Shown: positions 18,075 to 26,679 of the stretch, piece by piece
Position numbering within the stretch: the first letter of the stretch is position 1
How the letters are laid out: each line of letters starts with the position of its first letter
Assembly (NCBI RefSeq): GCF_030689025.1
Contig: NZ_JAUYWA010000015.1
Location: 20,736-84,735, forward strand
Direction of reading: 5' to 3'
Length of the DNA: 64,000 nucleotides
From: Oceanobacter sp. 1_MG-2023
GTDB lineage: Bacteria > Pseudomonadota > Gammaproteobacteria > Pseudomonadales > Oceanobacteraceae
The notes under the pieces: model-generated
Databases searched by the model: none
Told to the model about the DNA's origin: nothing
What the model saw: only the letters and a program-made list of their open reading frames with translations
Translations under genes and position numbers: made by a program

Positions 18075-20156
18075 ATGGCCAACATGACCTCCCACTCCGC
18101 TTCGTCTTCTCCTCTCGCTCTGGGCAATGCCGATATTATCTGGCAAAACGATGATCTGCCGGTATCCCGACAGTTTCACGACCCTTACTTTTCCCTGCAC
18201 GATGGTCTGGCCGAAAGCCGCTATGTTTTCCTGCAACACAATCAGCTGCCACTGCGCTGGGCCGACTGGCATGGGCCTTTCTGTATCGTCGAAACCGGGT
18301 TTGGCACCGGGCTGAATTTTCTCGCTACCTGGCAGGCCTTCCAGCAACACGCCGGCCCTGACTGCTGGTTACACATCACCAGCATTGAGAAATACCCACT
18401 CAGCCGCCAGCAGCTCGCCAGGGCACTGGCACACTGGCCGGAACTGGCAGAGCTGAGCGAGCAATTACTCACTCAGTACCCGGACGCCATTCGTGGCTTC
18501 CACAGCCTCTGTTGGCCCGCACAACGGGTACAACTAACGCTGGTACTGGACGATGTAGACAATGCCCTGAGCGAACTGTCCGGGCCGGTTCATGCATGGT
18601 ATCTGGACGGCTTTGCTCCGGCGACCAATCCGCAGATGTGGCAACCCGAGCTGTTTAACCAGATTCGCCGCCTGAGTTGTCGTCATCCTCACCTGACAGG
18701 CACTACCACCCTGGCCACCTTTACCGCTGCCAGTGCTGTACGCCGCGGGTTACAAGGAGCCGGGTTTCAGGTCAACAGACCCAAGGGCTTCAACGGCAAA
18801 CGGGAAATGCTGGCGGCAACATACGCCGCCACCATTGGCCCAGAGCGTCCACCCGAAGCCAACACCCAACCATGGCTGACACCGGTGCGGCCATGGTTAA
18901 TAGAGAACACTACCGAGACCGACACGCCCGATCTCGCCATGGTCGTTGTCGGCGCTGGGCTGGCCGGTGCCACCACCGCCAGAGCCCTGGCAGAACGGGG
19001 GATGCCGGTACGGGTAATCGACCAGACCGGTATTGCCAGCGGCGCTTCTGGCAACCCTCAAGGTGGGCTATACGTCAAACTGGCCGCCAATGACCAAGCC
19101 ACCCATACTGAATTTTATTTGCAGGCTTATCTCACCAGCCTGCGCTGGATGAAGCGACAGTTGGCAGCCGGTCCCGATGGCGCCTGGAACCCTTGTGGCG
19201 TATTACAACTGGCCTGGTCTGCAGCCGAACAACAACGCCAGCAAAAATTTCTCGACCGCCTCCACTACCCCGATAGCTTGATTCGACCGGTATCCGCAGC
19301 AGAAGCCAGTGTCTTGTCAGGGAGTCCGCTACAGCAAGGCGGGTTGTTTTTCCCGGATGCCGGTTGGGTCAGCCCGGCGGACTTGTGTCAGCAACTGCTT
19401 GATCACCCCTTGATTGATGTCCAAATCTCTACCGTCCGATCAATACAGCAAGATTCCGACACTCGCTGGCAGTTGCAGCTCGGCAACGCCCCCACCCTGA
19501 CCAGCCGACAACTGGTGATTGCGACAGCCGGTGCCAGCCCGTCATTACTGCCGGATACCTACCTGCCGATCAAATCCATTCGTGGTCAGCTCAGCTACCT
19601 CGATGCCCAGCAAAGCCCTCCATTACAAACCGTGCTGTGTGGCCGCAGCTATATGGCACCGGCACGGCAAGGTCAGCTGGTATTGGGGGCAACCTATCAT
19701 CAGAACGACCAGGATCTGACGCTCCGCCCCCAAGACCACCAGACCAACCTTGATCACCTGAAAGATTTTGGCTCATCATGGCATGCGCTGGCGGACACCG
19801 CCGACAAGAGCGGCCTGGTTATTGGTGGTCGTACCGGATTCCGTTGCACCACCCCCGACTATCTGCCCATGGCCGGACCAGTGGTGGATACCGATGCCTT
19901 TATCCGCTGCTACGCTCCCATGATCAAAAACGCCAAGCAAATACCGGCGCGCAAGGCCCCGCTGCACACGGGCTTATGGCTCAATATCGGGCATGGTTCC
20001 CGGGGCCTGGCATCAACGCCATTGTGCGCAGAACTGCTCGCCGCCCAGATCACAGGAGCGGCCTTGCCCGTCAGTACCCAGGTCGCAGCCGCCTTGTGGC
20101 CAGGACGTTTTTTATTGCGGGATATGATTCGGCGCAAACTGCCAGCTCGAACCTGA
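18075..20156 (+). CDS. mnmC: Bifunctional tRNA 5-methylaminomethyl-2-thiouridine biosynthesis protein MnmC
   Basis: Completes mnm5s2U at the wobble position of tRNAs for Lys, Glu and Gln. The N-terminal methyltransferase half (about residues 1-250) carries ETGFGTGLNFLATW and WYLDGFAPATNPQMW. The C-terminal FAD oxidoreductase half begins with VVVGAGLAGATTARALAERG near residue 290. The total of 693 residues fits the fused form. The start has no strong ribosome site, but MANMTSHSASS precedes the conserved region by the usual distance. It is a single-gene unit, and higBA has been placed directly after it. Confidence 0.95.
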   Translation: MANMTSHSASSSPLALGNADIIWQNDDLPVSRQFHDPYFSLHDGLAESRYVFLQHNQLPLRWADWHGPFCIVETGFGTGLNFLATWQAFQQHAGPDCWLHITSIEKYPLSRQQLARALAHWPELAELSEQLLTQYPDAIRGFHSLCWPAQRVQLTLVLDDVDNALSELSGPVHAWYLDGFAPATNPQMWQPELFNQIRRLSCRHPHLTGTTTLATFTAASAVRRGLQGAGFQVNRPKGFNGKREMLAATYAATIGPERPPEANTQPWLTPVRPWLIENTTETDTPDLAMVVVGAGLAGATTARALAERGMPVRVIDQTGIASGASGNPQGGLYVKLAANDQATHTEFYLQAYLTSLRWMKRQLAAGPDGAWNPCGVLQLAWSAAEQQRQQKFLDRLHYPDSLIRPVSAAEASVLSGSPLQQGGLFFPDAGWVSPADLCQQLLDHPLIDVQISTVRSIQQDSDTRWQLQLGNAPTLTSRQLVIATAGASPSLLPDTYLPIKSIRGQLSYLDAQQSPPLQTVLCGRSYMAPARQGQLVLGATYHQNDQDLTLRPQDHQTNLDHLKDFGSSWHALADTADKSGLVIGGRTGFRCTTPDYLPMAGPVVDTDAFIRCYAPMIKNAKQIPARKAPLHTGLWLNIGHGSRGLASTPLCAELLAAQITGAALPVSTQVAAALWPGRFLLRDMIRRKLPART

Positions 20157-20266
20157 TTGCGGCCAGACCAAGGCGGTTATATATGCCTATGTGCGGAGGT
20201 GTAGACAGAAATTAAAAGGGTCTGGTGCGAGAGGACTTTATCCTCGGCCAGATTATTGAAACCACC

Positions 20267-20294
20267 TTGACATCGTAACCCCAAAGGTTACGAT
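20267..20294 (+). promoter_or_regulatory. higBA promoter with overlapping palindromic operator
   Basis: TTGACA (20267-20272) and TACGAT (20289-20294) are 16 bases apart. A perfect inverted repeat ATCGTAACC-CCAAA-GGTTACGAT (20272-20294) fills the spacer and the -10 box. That is the expected position for an operator bound by HigA or the HigBA complex for self-repression. The -10 box ends only six bases before the higB ATG, so the transcript may start at or next to the start codon. Confidence 0.75.
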
Positions 20295-20300
20295 TGAGGC

Positions 20301-20579
20301 ATGATCAAAACTTTTAAGCACAAAGGTTTGGAAAAATTCTACCGAACAGGCAGCACTGCGGGCATACAGACTACTCATGCCAAGCGGTTACGATTAATTC
20401 TGTCCAACCTTGATCAAGCAGAAATCGCCGATAACATGGACTTGCCCGGGTTGCGTTTGCATGAACTATCCGGCTCACGAAAAGGTACCTGGTCAGTCAC
20501 TGTTAGTGGCAATTGGCGCATCACATTCAGATTCAACGGGCGTGATGCTGAAATTGTTAACTATGAGGATTATCACTAA
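20301..20579 (+). CDS. higB: Type II toxin HigB (RelE superfamily)
   Basis: A ribosome-dependent mRNA interferase of the RelE/HigB fold, 92 residues. The start [17 protein letters not shown] and the C-terminal segment [17 protein letters not shown]...VNYEDYH are classic for HigB, including the basic and aromatic residues used for RNA cleavage. As usual for hig loci, the toxin gene precedes the antitoxin. Its ATG has GAGG only one base upstream, too close for a normal ribosome site, which supports leaderless translation. The higA start overlaps its stop by one base. Confidence 0.93.
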   Translation: MIKTFKHKGLEKFYRTGSTAGIQTTHAKRLRLILSNLDQAEIADNMDLPGLRLHELSGSRKGTWSVTVSGNWRITFRFNGRDAEIVNYEDYH

Positions 20580-20875
20580 TGACTATGCATAACCCTGCTC
20601 ATCCCGGTGAGATATTAAAAGAATTGGTAATTGAGCCTTTGGAGTTAACGATTACCGATGTTGCGGAACACTTGAATGTAAGCCGTAAAACCTTATCCAA
20701 GGTATTAAACGGACGAGGCGCAATTACTCCTGAAATGGCTATCCGCTTGGAGCTGGCTTTTGCTAAGCCCTCCGCCGACCACTGGTTGCGCCTTCAAAGT
20801 GCGTATGATTTATCGGTGCTCAGGAATCAACGGGCAACGCTGCAAGTCCAACCCTATGAACTGGCGTTTGGATAA
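20579..20875 (+). CDS. higA: Antitoxin HigA (HTH domain)
   Basis: The 98-residue antitoxin that neutralises HigB and represses the operon. The N-terminus [17 protein letters not shown] and the helix-turn-helix [25 protein letters not shown] are the family signature. The start overlaps the higB stop (TAATG), with GAGG ten bases upstream; a second ATG two codons later is possible. Codon choice and AT content are somewhat different from mnmC, as expected for a horizontally moving module. The 218 bases after it to the next gene hold no recognisable gene. Confidence 0.93.
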   Translation: MTMHNPAHPGEILKELVIEPLELTITDVAEHLNVSRKTLSKVLNGRGAITPEMAIRLELAFAKPSADHWLRLQSAYDLSVLRNQRATLQVQPYELAFG

Positions 20876-21093
20876 TGACAGCGGCTCAATGATTCCGGAC
20901 AGTTTGTAGCGGAACGAAAATTGTTACGTGTGCTTGTGTTTGTTGAATCATTTACGTGCAGCTTCCGGTACAGAAGCGAATGGGAGACAAAGCAATGGAT
21001 GTCAGCCCTGATCGCTCAGCTTCGCTACCATTACTGATTTAACGTCCGCATTGGGGCTGGTTGAAGTGCAACGGAAAACCATCACACCGCCCC

Positions 21094-21291
21094 CTAAACG
21101 ACTCGCTTCAGCATATTTCTCCGCTTGGCGGCTTGCCTGGCACGTATAGAGTCTTCACGGATCTTGCGCATGGAAGCCGATAACTCAGCGCAACAATCAC
21201 GAATCTCGGCCAGTTGGTCTTTCATGGTATCCATATCATCCACCGCATCCGCCACCCGACGGCGTAACCGTTGAACTCGAATATCCGTCAT
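21094..21291 (-). CDS. Small coiled-coil hypothetical protein
   Basis: A 65-residue, highly charged protein that should be almost wholly helical. Heptad-like spacing (VQRLRRRVADAVDDMDTMKDQLAEI) suggests a coiled coil. The second half is strongly basic and contains one CC pair. No family is recognised. GGAGG lies about ten bases before the ATG, which is the main reason to accept the gene. It lies on the same strand as the yheU-family gene, 45 bases downstream of it, and may be co-transcribed. Confidence 0.6.
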   Translation of the reverse strand: MTDIRVQRLRRRVADAVDDMDTMKDQLAEIRDCCAELSASMRKIREDSIRARQAAKRRNMLKRVV

Positions 21292-21336
21292 GGTGGCAGC
21301 CTCCGGAGGTGTGGTTTTGAGATAACGACAATCAGC

Positions 21337-21597
21337 TCAGTTACGAACCAGGTCAATGTGGCAGCTATTTTCTATCGGGTCAAATAACAACCGGGCCTTG
21401 CCGGATTCCAGTTGTTGCTTCACGTGTTGCTTTTTATCAGTCAGGCTGAATTCTTGTTCACCGTAGTCGGTGCCTTCTCGTAATACAAACTCCGCCAGCA
21501 CAGCATCCAGGGCATCCGTACTCAGGCGATTCCAGGGAATTTCAAGCACGCCATGATCCGGGGTATCGTCTTGTGGTGTCTCAGAATGCAAAGCCAA
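21337..21597 (-). CDS. yheU: YheU family (UPF0270) protein
   Basis: A conserved small cytoplasmic protein of 86 residues. The family signature is clear: IPWNRLSTDALDAVLAEFVLREGTDYG and later VKQQLESGKARLLFD. It has an N-terminal extension of about 19 residues compared with E. coli YheU, so an internal start cannot be excluded. Its start overlaps the 3' end of the upstream 147-residue gene by 17 bases. The function of UPF0270 is unknown. Confidence 0.88.
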   Translation of the reverse strand: MALHSETPQDDTPDHGVLEIPWNRLSTDALDAVLAEFVLREGTDYGEQEFSLTDKKQHVKQQLESGKARLLFDPIENSCHIDLVRN

Positions 21598-22024
21598 CCT
21601 CTCTTTCCCACTCGCAGCTCATGCGTAATTCAGCATCCGAGGGGATATGACCACGATCAGCTTGCCAGTTAAACGTATGTTTACCTGATAATTCCGTTTC
21701 CAGGTGTACGGTCGCGGATACCCAGAACATCGACTTGAGCAAGGATTCAAACTGCCGTAACCAGGATTCCCATTCATACTCGACCGCCCGATAAGAAGCA
21801 GCAAAATGAATAATATGAGTTTGATAGGTACCATTCAGCAGATGTTGACCGGGCATTGAGAACATCTCCCGGCACAACAACGACCAATCATCATCCACCC
21901 CCAGAGGCAGGCTCTGCAAGGCCGCCCAATTTGTACGCCGCTCATTCTCGGCAATCACTTCCCGAGTACTGGGGCTATGGCGTATCACGCCATACACGAT
22001 GGATTCCTGATCAAAGTGGTTCAC
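21581..22024 (-). CDS. Hypothetical protein, 147 residues
   Basis: A soluble, acidic and Trp-rich protein with no signal peptide or membrane helix. I do not recognise the family with confidence. The start is GTG (VNHFDQESIVYGVIRHSPST), with AGGA about eight bases upstream. It overlaps the yheU-family gene downstream, so the two are probably translated together. Conserved-looking aromatic stretches (EYEWESWLRQFESLLKSMF) argue for a real gene. No function can be offered. Confidence 0.7.
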   Translation of the reverse strand: MNHFDQESIVYGVIRHSPSTREVIAENERRTNWAALQSLPLGVDDDWSLLCREMFSMPGQHLLNGTYQTHIIHFAASYRAVEYEWESWLRQFESLLKSMFWVSATVHLETELSGKHTFNWQADRGHIPSDAELRMSCEWEREVGFAF

Positions 22025-22213
22025 GGGTCTGTCCTGAACTAGAGGCTCGATAACATAATCATAAACAAAACCACCATGGCGGCAAGCGCCTGAAGCCCAT
22101 TGCGCATACTGATCGCCACAATTGCTATTTTGTGATGTTTACTCAGGCTGCCACTCCGTGCTCTCTGTCACACATTGTGCAGGCTTTTTCTTCAGGCCGG
22201 TTGGTTGGCCCTG

Positions 22214-22543
22214 TCAATGCCCTGCTTTTGAAAACAGATTGATCATGGCAACACCGGTAATAATCAACCCCATACCAGCCAATGCCCAAAGATCAGGTTT
22301 TTGCCCGTGCAGGAAAAAGGCAATAACGGCCACTAGTACGACCCCCAACCCAGCCCAGACGGCGTAGGCAATACCCACCGGAATGGTTTTTAACGCGACA
22401 GATAAAAAGTAGAACGCAACCACATATCCCAATACAACAATAATCGACGGCCCCAGGCGGGTGAAACTGTCGCTTGATTTTAACGCTGATGTTGCAATCA
22501 CTTCGCCAAGGATGGCAATTGCTAACAAGACCCAGTGGTTCAT
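22214..22543 (-). CDS. emrE: SMR-family multidrug exporter (EmrE type)
   Basis: A small proton-coupled exporter of lipophilic cations, four membrane helices in 109 residues, working as an antiparallel dimer. The essential glutamate is Glu14 in [10 protein letters not shown]. The segment [18 protein letters not shown] in helix 3 is the SMR signature, and its Ala-Val-Trp-Ala form suits the EmrE/QacE branch more than the guanidinium exporters. The gene is monocistronic, with the phaC terminator and a gap of about 190 bases on its two sides. Actual substrates cannot be deduced. Confidence 0.88.
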   Translation of the reverse strand: MNHWVLLAIAILGEVIATSALKSSDSFTRLGPSIIVVLGYVVAFYFLSVALKTIPVGIAYAVWAGLGVVLVAVIAFFLHGQKPDLWALAGMGLIITGVAMINLFSKAGH

Positions 22544-22606
22544 TCTTTCACTCCAGACAGGTAAGCGGCCAGTGTATCTGTCTGCCTTCCAATAAGCGCA
22601 TAAAAA

Positions 22607-22635
22607 CGCCGGATTGTCAGCGAGACAATCCGGCG
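22607..22635 (-). terminator. Rho-independent terminator of phaC
   Basis: A perfect 12-base stem CGCCGGATTGTC/GACAATCCGGCG with a five-base loop, followed on the minus strand by TTTTT. It lies 73 bases after the phaC stop. This is a textbook factor-independent terminator. Confidence 0.9.
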
Positions 22636-22707
22636 CTCTGATCGGTCAGTGGTCGTATTCAGTTCAAGCCAATATGCGCTTGCCTGAACAAGACAGTCAC
22701 TCCAGCC

Positions 22708-24510
22708 CTATTTTGCCACAACCCCGATCCGGCGTTGTACGTAAGAGCCCGGTGCGTCTTCAATGACGGGCAACTCATCGCTGCCTGGCTGACGAGCATC
22801 CACTTCTTCCATGCCTCCTTGTTTGAGAATCCATTCTTGCCAATCTATCCACCAGGAACCTGCATTGTGAGTTGTGCCCTTGTACCACTCATCGGCATCT
22901 TCCGGCAGCTCGTCGTTGGTCCAGTAGCCGTACTTTTTCTTGTGTGGCGGATTCACAATACCGGCAATATGACCAGACCCACCCAGTACAAAGCAGTTTT
23001 TTCCGCCCAGGATGGTGGCCCCTTTGTAGGTACTTTTCCATAAAGCAATATGGTCCTGGGCACAGGAGATAAAGTAGCTTGGCGTTGTGATCTTGCTGAT
23101 ATCAATCGGAACACCGTCCAGCATGATGCCATCAGGTTCGATCAACTTGTTGTACAGGTACATATTGCGCAGGTAAAAACTGTGCATTGCCGCTGGCAGG
23201 TTGGTGCTGTCGGTGTTCCAGTACAGCAAATCAAAGGCCGCCGGACGTTCACCCATCAGGTAGTTGTTAATAAAGAACGACCAGAACAAATCATTTTCAC
23301 GCAAGGTGCTGAAACTGAATGCCATTTGTCGACCATCGTAATAACCCACGAGATCCATCTGGCGTTCCAGGGCAGAAATAGCGGTTTCGTTAATAAACAC
23401 ACCAATTTCACCGGGCTCAGAAAAGTCCATCAAGGTAGCCAGGTAGGTCGTTGACTTGATCGGCGACTTACGTTTTTTCTTGAGGTAAGCCATCGTTGAT
23501 GCCAGCAAGGTACCACCAACACAGTAACCAATGGCGTTGACTTCTTTTTCTCCGGTCGCTTTCTGAATCGCATCAACAGCAGCGATCGGGCCTTCCAGCA
23601 TATAGTCGTCAAAGCCCTTGTCGCGTAGTTCCGAGCCAGCATTCACCCAGGAGATACAGAATACTGTGTGGCCCTGATCCACCAGCCATTTCAGGAAGGA
23701 GTTATCTTCGCGCAGATCCAGAATATAGTACTTGTTGATAAAGGGCGGAATAACCAGCAACGGCCGTTTGAAGACCTTGTCGGTCGACGGGCTATACTGG
23801 ATCAATTGCATGACGTCGTTCTGATACACCACCTTGCCTGGCGTCACCGCAATATTACGACCGACCTGAAAGGCACTGGTATCTGTCATGGCGACGTTCA
23901 GAGAGCCTTTGACACTACCTTCGATATCTTCCATAAGCTGCTCCATACCCTTTGTCAGGTTGGAGCCGCCGGTTTCAATCGTTTTGCGAATAACAGCAGG
24001 GTTCAGAGTAGGGAAATTGGTTGGTGCCAATGCATTGACGTACTGACGTATAAAATACTCTACTTTTTGGCGGGTATGATCACTCAGGCCATCGGTGTCA
24101 CTGATCATTTTCATCAGCGAGTTACCCTGGATCAGATACAACTGCTTGATATAGTCAAAAACCGGGTTTTCTTCCCATTCTTCATTCTTGAAGCGACGAT
24201 CGGATGGATCGGGAGTAACCACAGGGTCCGGAGCCTGCCCCAGAAAACGTAATACTGTATTTTGATACAACATCTGCTGCTGCTTCATCAAATCCATCTG
24301 ATCAGCAATCAACTTGTTGGGGTTGTTCAGCATGGCTGACCCAACCTCCTGAAGTGCCGCAGAAAAGTCGGACAATACAGACGCAGAAGGATCTTCCCCT
24401 GATGTTGGCTGGGTAACCACTTTTTCCAGCAAATGCCCGTATTGTTCTGCCAGCCGACCTGACATCTCGTAAAAATCGCCGACTGCGACTTCAAAATTTT
24501 CCTTGGTCAT
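22708..24510 (-). CDS. phaC: Class I poly(3-hydroxyalkanoate) synthase PhaC
   Basis: Polymerises 3-hydroxyacyl-CoA (mainly C3-C5 in class I) into storage granules. The lipase-like box is GYCVGG, whose cysteine is the nucleophile. The later catalytic Asp and His regions are in ISCAQDHIALWKS and LGGSGHIAGIVNPP. About 600 residues is the normal class I length. The start at MTKENFEVAVGDFY (24510) is preferred because the longer frame to 24555 would begin inside the phasin terminator. It lies just downstream of the phasin gene. PhaA and PhaB are not in the window. Confidence 0.95.
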   Translation of the reverse strand: MTKENFEVAVGDFYEMSGRLAEQYGHLLEKVVTQPTSGEDPSASVLSDFSAALQEVGSAMLNNPNKLIADQMDLMKQQQMLYQNTVLRFLGQAPDPVVTPDPSDRRFKNEEWEENPVFDYIKQLYLIQGNSLMKMISDTDGLSDHTRQKVEYFIRQYVNALAPTNFPTLNPAVIRKTIETGGSNLTKGMEQLMEDIEGSVKGSLNVAMTDTSAFQVGRNIAVTPGKVVYQNDVMQLIQYSPSTDKVFKRPLLVIPPFINKYYILDLREDNSFLKWLVDQGHTVFCISWVNAGSELRDKGFDDYMLEGPIAAVDAIQKATGEKEVNAIGYCVGGTLLASTMAYLKKKRKSPIKSTTYLATLMDFSEPGEIGVFINETAISALERQMDLVGYYDGRQMAFSFSTLRENDLFWSFFINNYLMGERPAAFDLLYWNTDSTNLPAAMHSFYLRNMYLYNKLIEPDGIMLDGVPIDISKITTPSYFISCAQDHIALWKSTYKGATILGGKNCFVLGGSGHIAGIVNPPHKKKYGYWTNDELPEDADEWYKGTTHNAGSWWIDWQEWILKQGGMEEVDARQPGSDELPVIEDAPGSYVQRRIGVVAK

Positions 24511-24540
24511 ATTTATCAAACCCATAATCCGAACAGAAGA

Positions 24541-24568
24541 AAGAAAAAAGGCCACCCAAAGGTGGCCT
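24541..24568 (-). terminator. Terminator between phasin and phaC
   Basis: AGGCCACC/GGTGGCCT with a four-base loop (24549-24568), followed on the minus strand by TTTTTTC. It sits between the phasin stop and the phaC start. Either phaC has its own promoter in the remaining 30-odd bases, which is unlikely, or partial readthrough sets a high phasin-to-synthase ratio. Confidence 0.85.
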
Positions 24569-24586
24569 CAGAAACTTCGACCAGGA

Positions 24587-24979
24587 TTAAGCGGCTTTAG
24601 TAGTCGCTTTGGTCGCTGGTTTTGCAGTCGTAGCAGTAGTAGCCGCTGTGGTGCGAGCTTCTTCCATGATAGTTTCGACCTGGGATTTGAACTCCATGGC
24701 CATATCAGAGAAAGTTTTCGCATCTTCCATGATTTTTTTGTTCAGCGAGCTGGCAGCTTCAGCCTGTGCAGCAGTGTAGGCACGCATACCTTCGGTATCT
24801 TTTACTTCAGATGCTTTTTTCATCTGATCCAAACCCATCTCAGCATAGCTTTTGATAGAGTTCAGTTGGAAATCGGTCATTTTTTCCATATTTTCAACAA
24901 ACAGGCTGTTGAATTTGGACATTGGCGCGTACATGGTTTTCGCTTGTTCTGCGAACGCATTCAGGACGTTATCTTGCAT
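24587..24979 (-). CDS. phaP: Phasin (PHA granule-associated protein)
   Basis: A 130-residue amphipathic protein that coats PHA granules. The helical phasin core (about residues 1-100) includes FNSLFVENMEKMTDFQLNSI and many Ala and Gln residues. The tail is Ala/Thr/Lys-rich (ATTAKPATKATTKAA), as in many phasins that bind DNA or granules. GGAGC lies eight bases before the ATG. It is the first gene of the PHA locus, upstream of a terminator and phaC. Family assignment is good. Confidence 0.92.
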   Translation of the reverse strand: MQDNVLNAFAEQAKTMYAPMSKFNSLFVENMEKMTDFQLNSIKSYAEMGLDQMKKASEVKDTEGMRAYTAAQAEAASSLNKKIMEDAKTFSDMAMEFKSQVETIMEEARTTAATTATTAKPATKATTKAA

Positions 24980-25055
24980 GGTTTTGCTCCTTCAAAAGGT
25001 CGTGGTTAGCAAGTATTGCCACAGTCATACTAGCTGATGCCGTTTTACACTTAAA

Positions 25056-25080
25056 TGACAAATAACATTATTTGACAAAT
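25056..25080. repeat. Direct repeats TGACAAAT upstream of phasin
   Basis: Two perfect copies of TGACAAAT (25056-25063 and 25073-25080) are 17 bases apart, start to start, about 80-100 bases before the phasin start. Spacing close to 1.6 helical turns and AT-rich surroundings suggest a regulator or sigma-factor site. A PHA-responsive repressor is one possibility, but this is unproven. Confidence 0.45.
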
Positions 25081-25161
25081 TTTATTGCGCCAAATCACAT
25101 ATTATTTAATCTTGCGTTCAATTCGTCAGAAAATTGGCACAAACAAGGCCCGTTTTTGACC

Positions 25162-25183
25162 AAAATTCTAACTAGTGTTAGAA
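25162..25183 (-). terminator. Putative terminator of the DUF6489 gene
   Basis: TTCTAAC/GTTAGAA forms a seven-base stem with loop of four, and on the minus strand TTTT follows at once. It lies about 33 bases after the stop of the DUF6489 gene. The same GTTAGAA word recurs at the gene's own stop codon. Confidence 0.65.
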
Positions 25184-25215
25184 GAACACCCGTAAAGCCC
25201 TATAAATACAGGCTA

Positions 25216-25467
25216 TCACCCGTTAGAATTTTCATCTGTTTTTCCAGCCATCATGCCAAACATCATATTTTGAAACTTGTTCATCGCTGTCATACTTTCA
25301 CTGAACAGAGGTTTATATAACGACATGGCATCATAACCTTCCTCGCCTGACTTCATTTTTTCCATCATTTGATGAAACACTTCCTGCTGGAATTCCTGAA
25401 CATCCGGTAAGCCCATAACACGACGGAATTCTTCAGGCGTTAAATCAAAACTTACATTAATTTTCAT
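25216..25467 (-). CDS. DUF6489 family protein
   Basis: An 83-residue protein with the start MKINVSFDLTPEEFRRVMGLPDVQEFQ, the pattern of the DUF6489 family. The remainder is helical and very Met-rich (MMEKM, NMMFGMMAG), suggesting an amphipathic surface-binding helix. Such genes are often next to phasin and phaC, so a granule-surface role is likely but not shown. It has AAAGGAATAAAAT before the ATG as ribosome site. The gene is single, with its own terminator. Confidence 0.8.
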   Translation of the reverse strand: MKINVSFDLTPEEFRRVMGLPDVQEFQQEVFHQMMEKMKSGEEGYDAMSLYKPLFSESMTAMNKFQNMMFGMMAGKTDENSNG

Positions 25468-25510
25468 ATTTTATTCCTTTTGATTCTTATAAATTCTTAT
25501 AACTTATTAG

Positions 25511-26668
25511 CTATTCGATTTTTATATTCATTCCTTTCCAGGCAACAATCAATGCCAAAACGGCAACAACCGCTGCACCAACAAACACCCATTCCCCACC
25601 CAGATGCCAGAAATAGCCACTCAACCAGGCGCCCAACGCCCCACCCAGGCCAAACCCGGCACTGGAATACAGCGCCTGACCCCGGCCATGGCTTGCAGCA
25701 AACAGTACCGACACATAACGGATACAAACAGCATGTAACATGGCAAAAGTGAGCGCATGGGAAGCCTGAGCCAATAACAACACCCACAACTGCTGTGGAA
25801 AAGCCGCAATCAACAACCAGCGCAAGGCGGTGATGAGCAGGCTGACCAGTAACCAGTGGCGCAAGTTCAGCCACTGCAACAACCAGCGAATACGCCAGAA
25901 CAGTATCACCTCAGCAACCACCCCCAGAGCCCAGAGCAAGCCGATACTGCTGGAGGAGTAACCATTGTCATCCAGATAAATACTTAAAAAAGTGTATAAC
26001 GGCCCGTGACTGACTTGCAGCAACAGATTAACCAATAAAAAGGCCATCACCGGCCAACGTGTCAATAACGCCCAGAGTGAGCTGTCTTCCCCATTATCAC
26101 GGCCTGGCTGCTGGTCTGCGGCAGGCTTCAGTCGCCAGCTATTCACCACCACGCCCAGCATCAATACCAGCATCACCGCAGGCAACCAATCCACCGGGAT
26201 GTACTCAAACAGCCAGCCCAGCAGGGCCACGGTAATCACAAAGCCAACCGATCCCCAAAGACGAATACGACTGTAATCCTCAACACGGTTGGCAATGGCA
26301 TGCATGGTGATTACTTCGTACTGCGGCAACATCGCCGACCAGAAGAAGCCATACAGCAACATTACCCCCAGCACCGGCCAGAAGCCGTCCACCAGCCAAA
26401 TCGCGCTGAAACAGACAGCAGTCATTAGTCCGGCGATGCGGGCCATATGTAAAGGAGTGTGGAAGTAGCGGCTCCAGTGAGCCCAGAGCATGGGGGCAAC
26501 AATACGAACAAGGGAGAAGGAGGCAATGGCGCTGCCAATATCGCCATAATCAAAGCCAAGGGATTGCAGATATGGCCCCCAGTAAGGGGCATTACAGCCA
26601 ACCAGCGCAAAAAACAGCGCATAAAAAACCGCCAGAGGCTGGCGCACCTGGCGATCGTTCGCAGACAT
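25511..26668 (-). CDS. MFS transporter (HcaT/nucleoside-symporter-like)
   Basis: A major facilitator carrier with 12 predicted helices in 385 residues. The N-terminus FYALFFALVGCNAPYWGPYLQ and the stretch SFSLVRIVAPMLWAHWSR resemble the group annotated as 3-phenylpropionate transporter HcaT. Position directly downstream of aroC (11 bases) matches Pseudomonas, where an MFS gene of this type follows chorismate synthase. The true substrate is unknown, and the HcaT label should not be read as a function here. Confidence 0.85.
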   Translation of the reverse strand: MSANDRQVRQPLAVFYALFFALVGCNAPYWGPYLQSLGFDYGDIGSAIASFSLVRIVAPMLWAHWSRYFHTPLHMARIAGLMTAVCFSAIWLVDGFWPVLGVMLLYGFFWSAMLPQYEVITMHAIANRVEDYSRIRLWGSVGFVITVALLGWLFEYIPVDWLPAVMLVLMLGVVVNSWRLKPAADQQPGRDNGEDSSLWALLTRWPVMAFLLVNLLLQVSHGPLYTFLSIYLDDNGYSSSSIGLLWALGVVAEVILFWRIRWLLQWLNLRHWLLVSLLITALRWLLIAAFPQQLWVLLLAQASHALTFAMLHAVCIRYVSVLFAASHGRGQALYSSAGFGLGGALGAWLSGYFWHLGGEWVFVGAAVVAVLALIVAWKGMNIKIE

Positions 26669-26679
26669 ATTGTGCTCCG

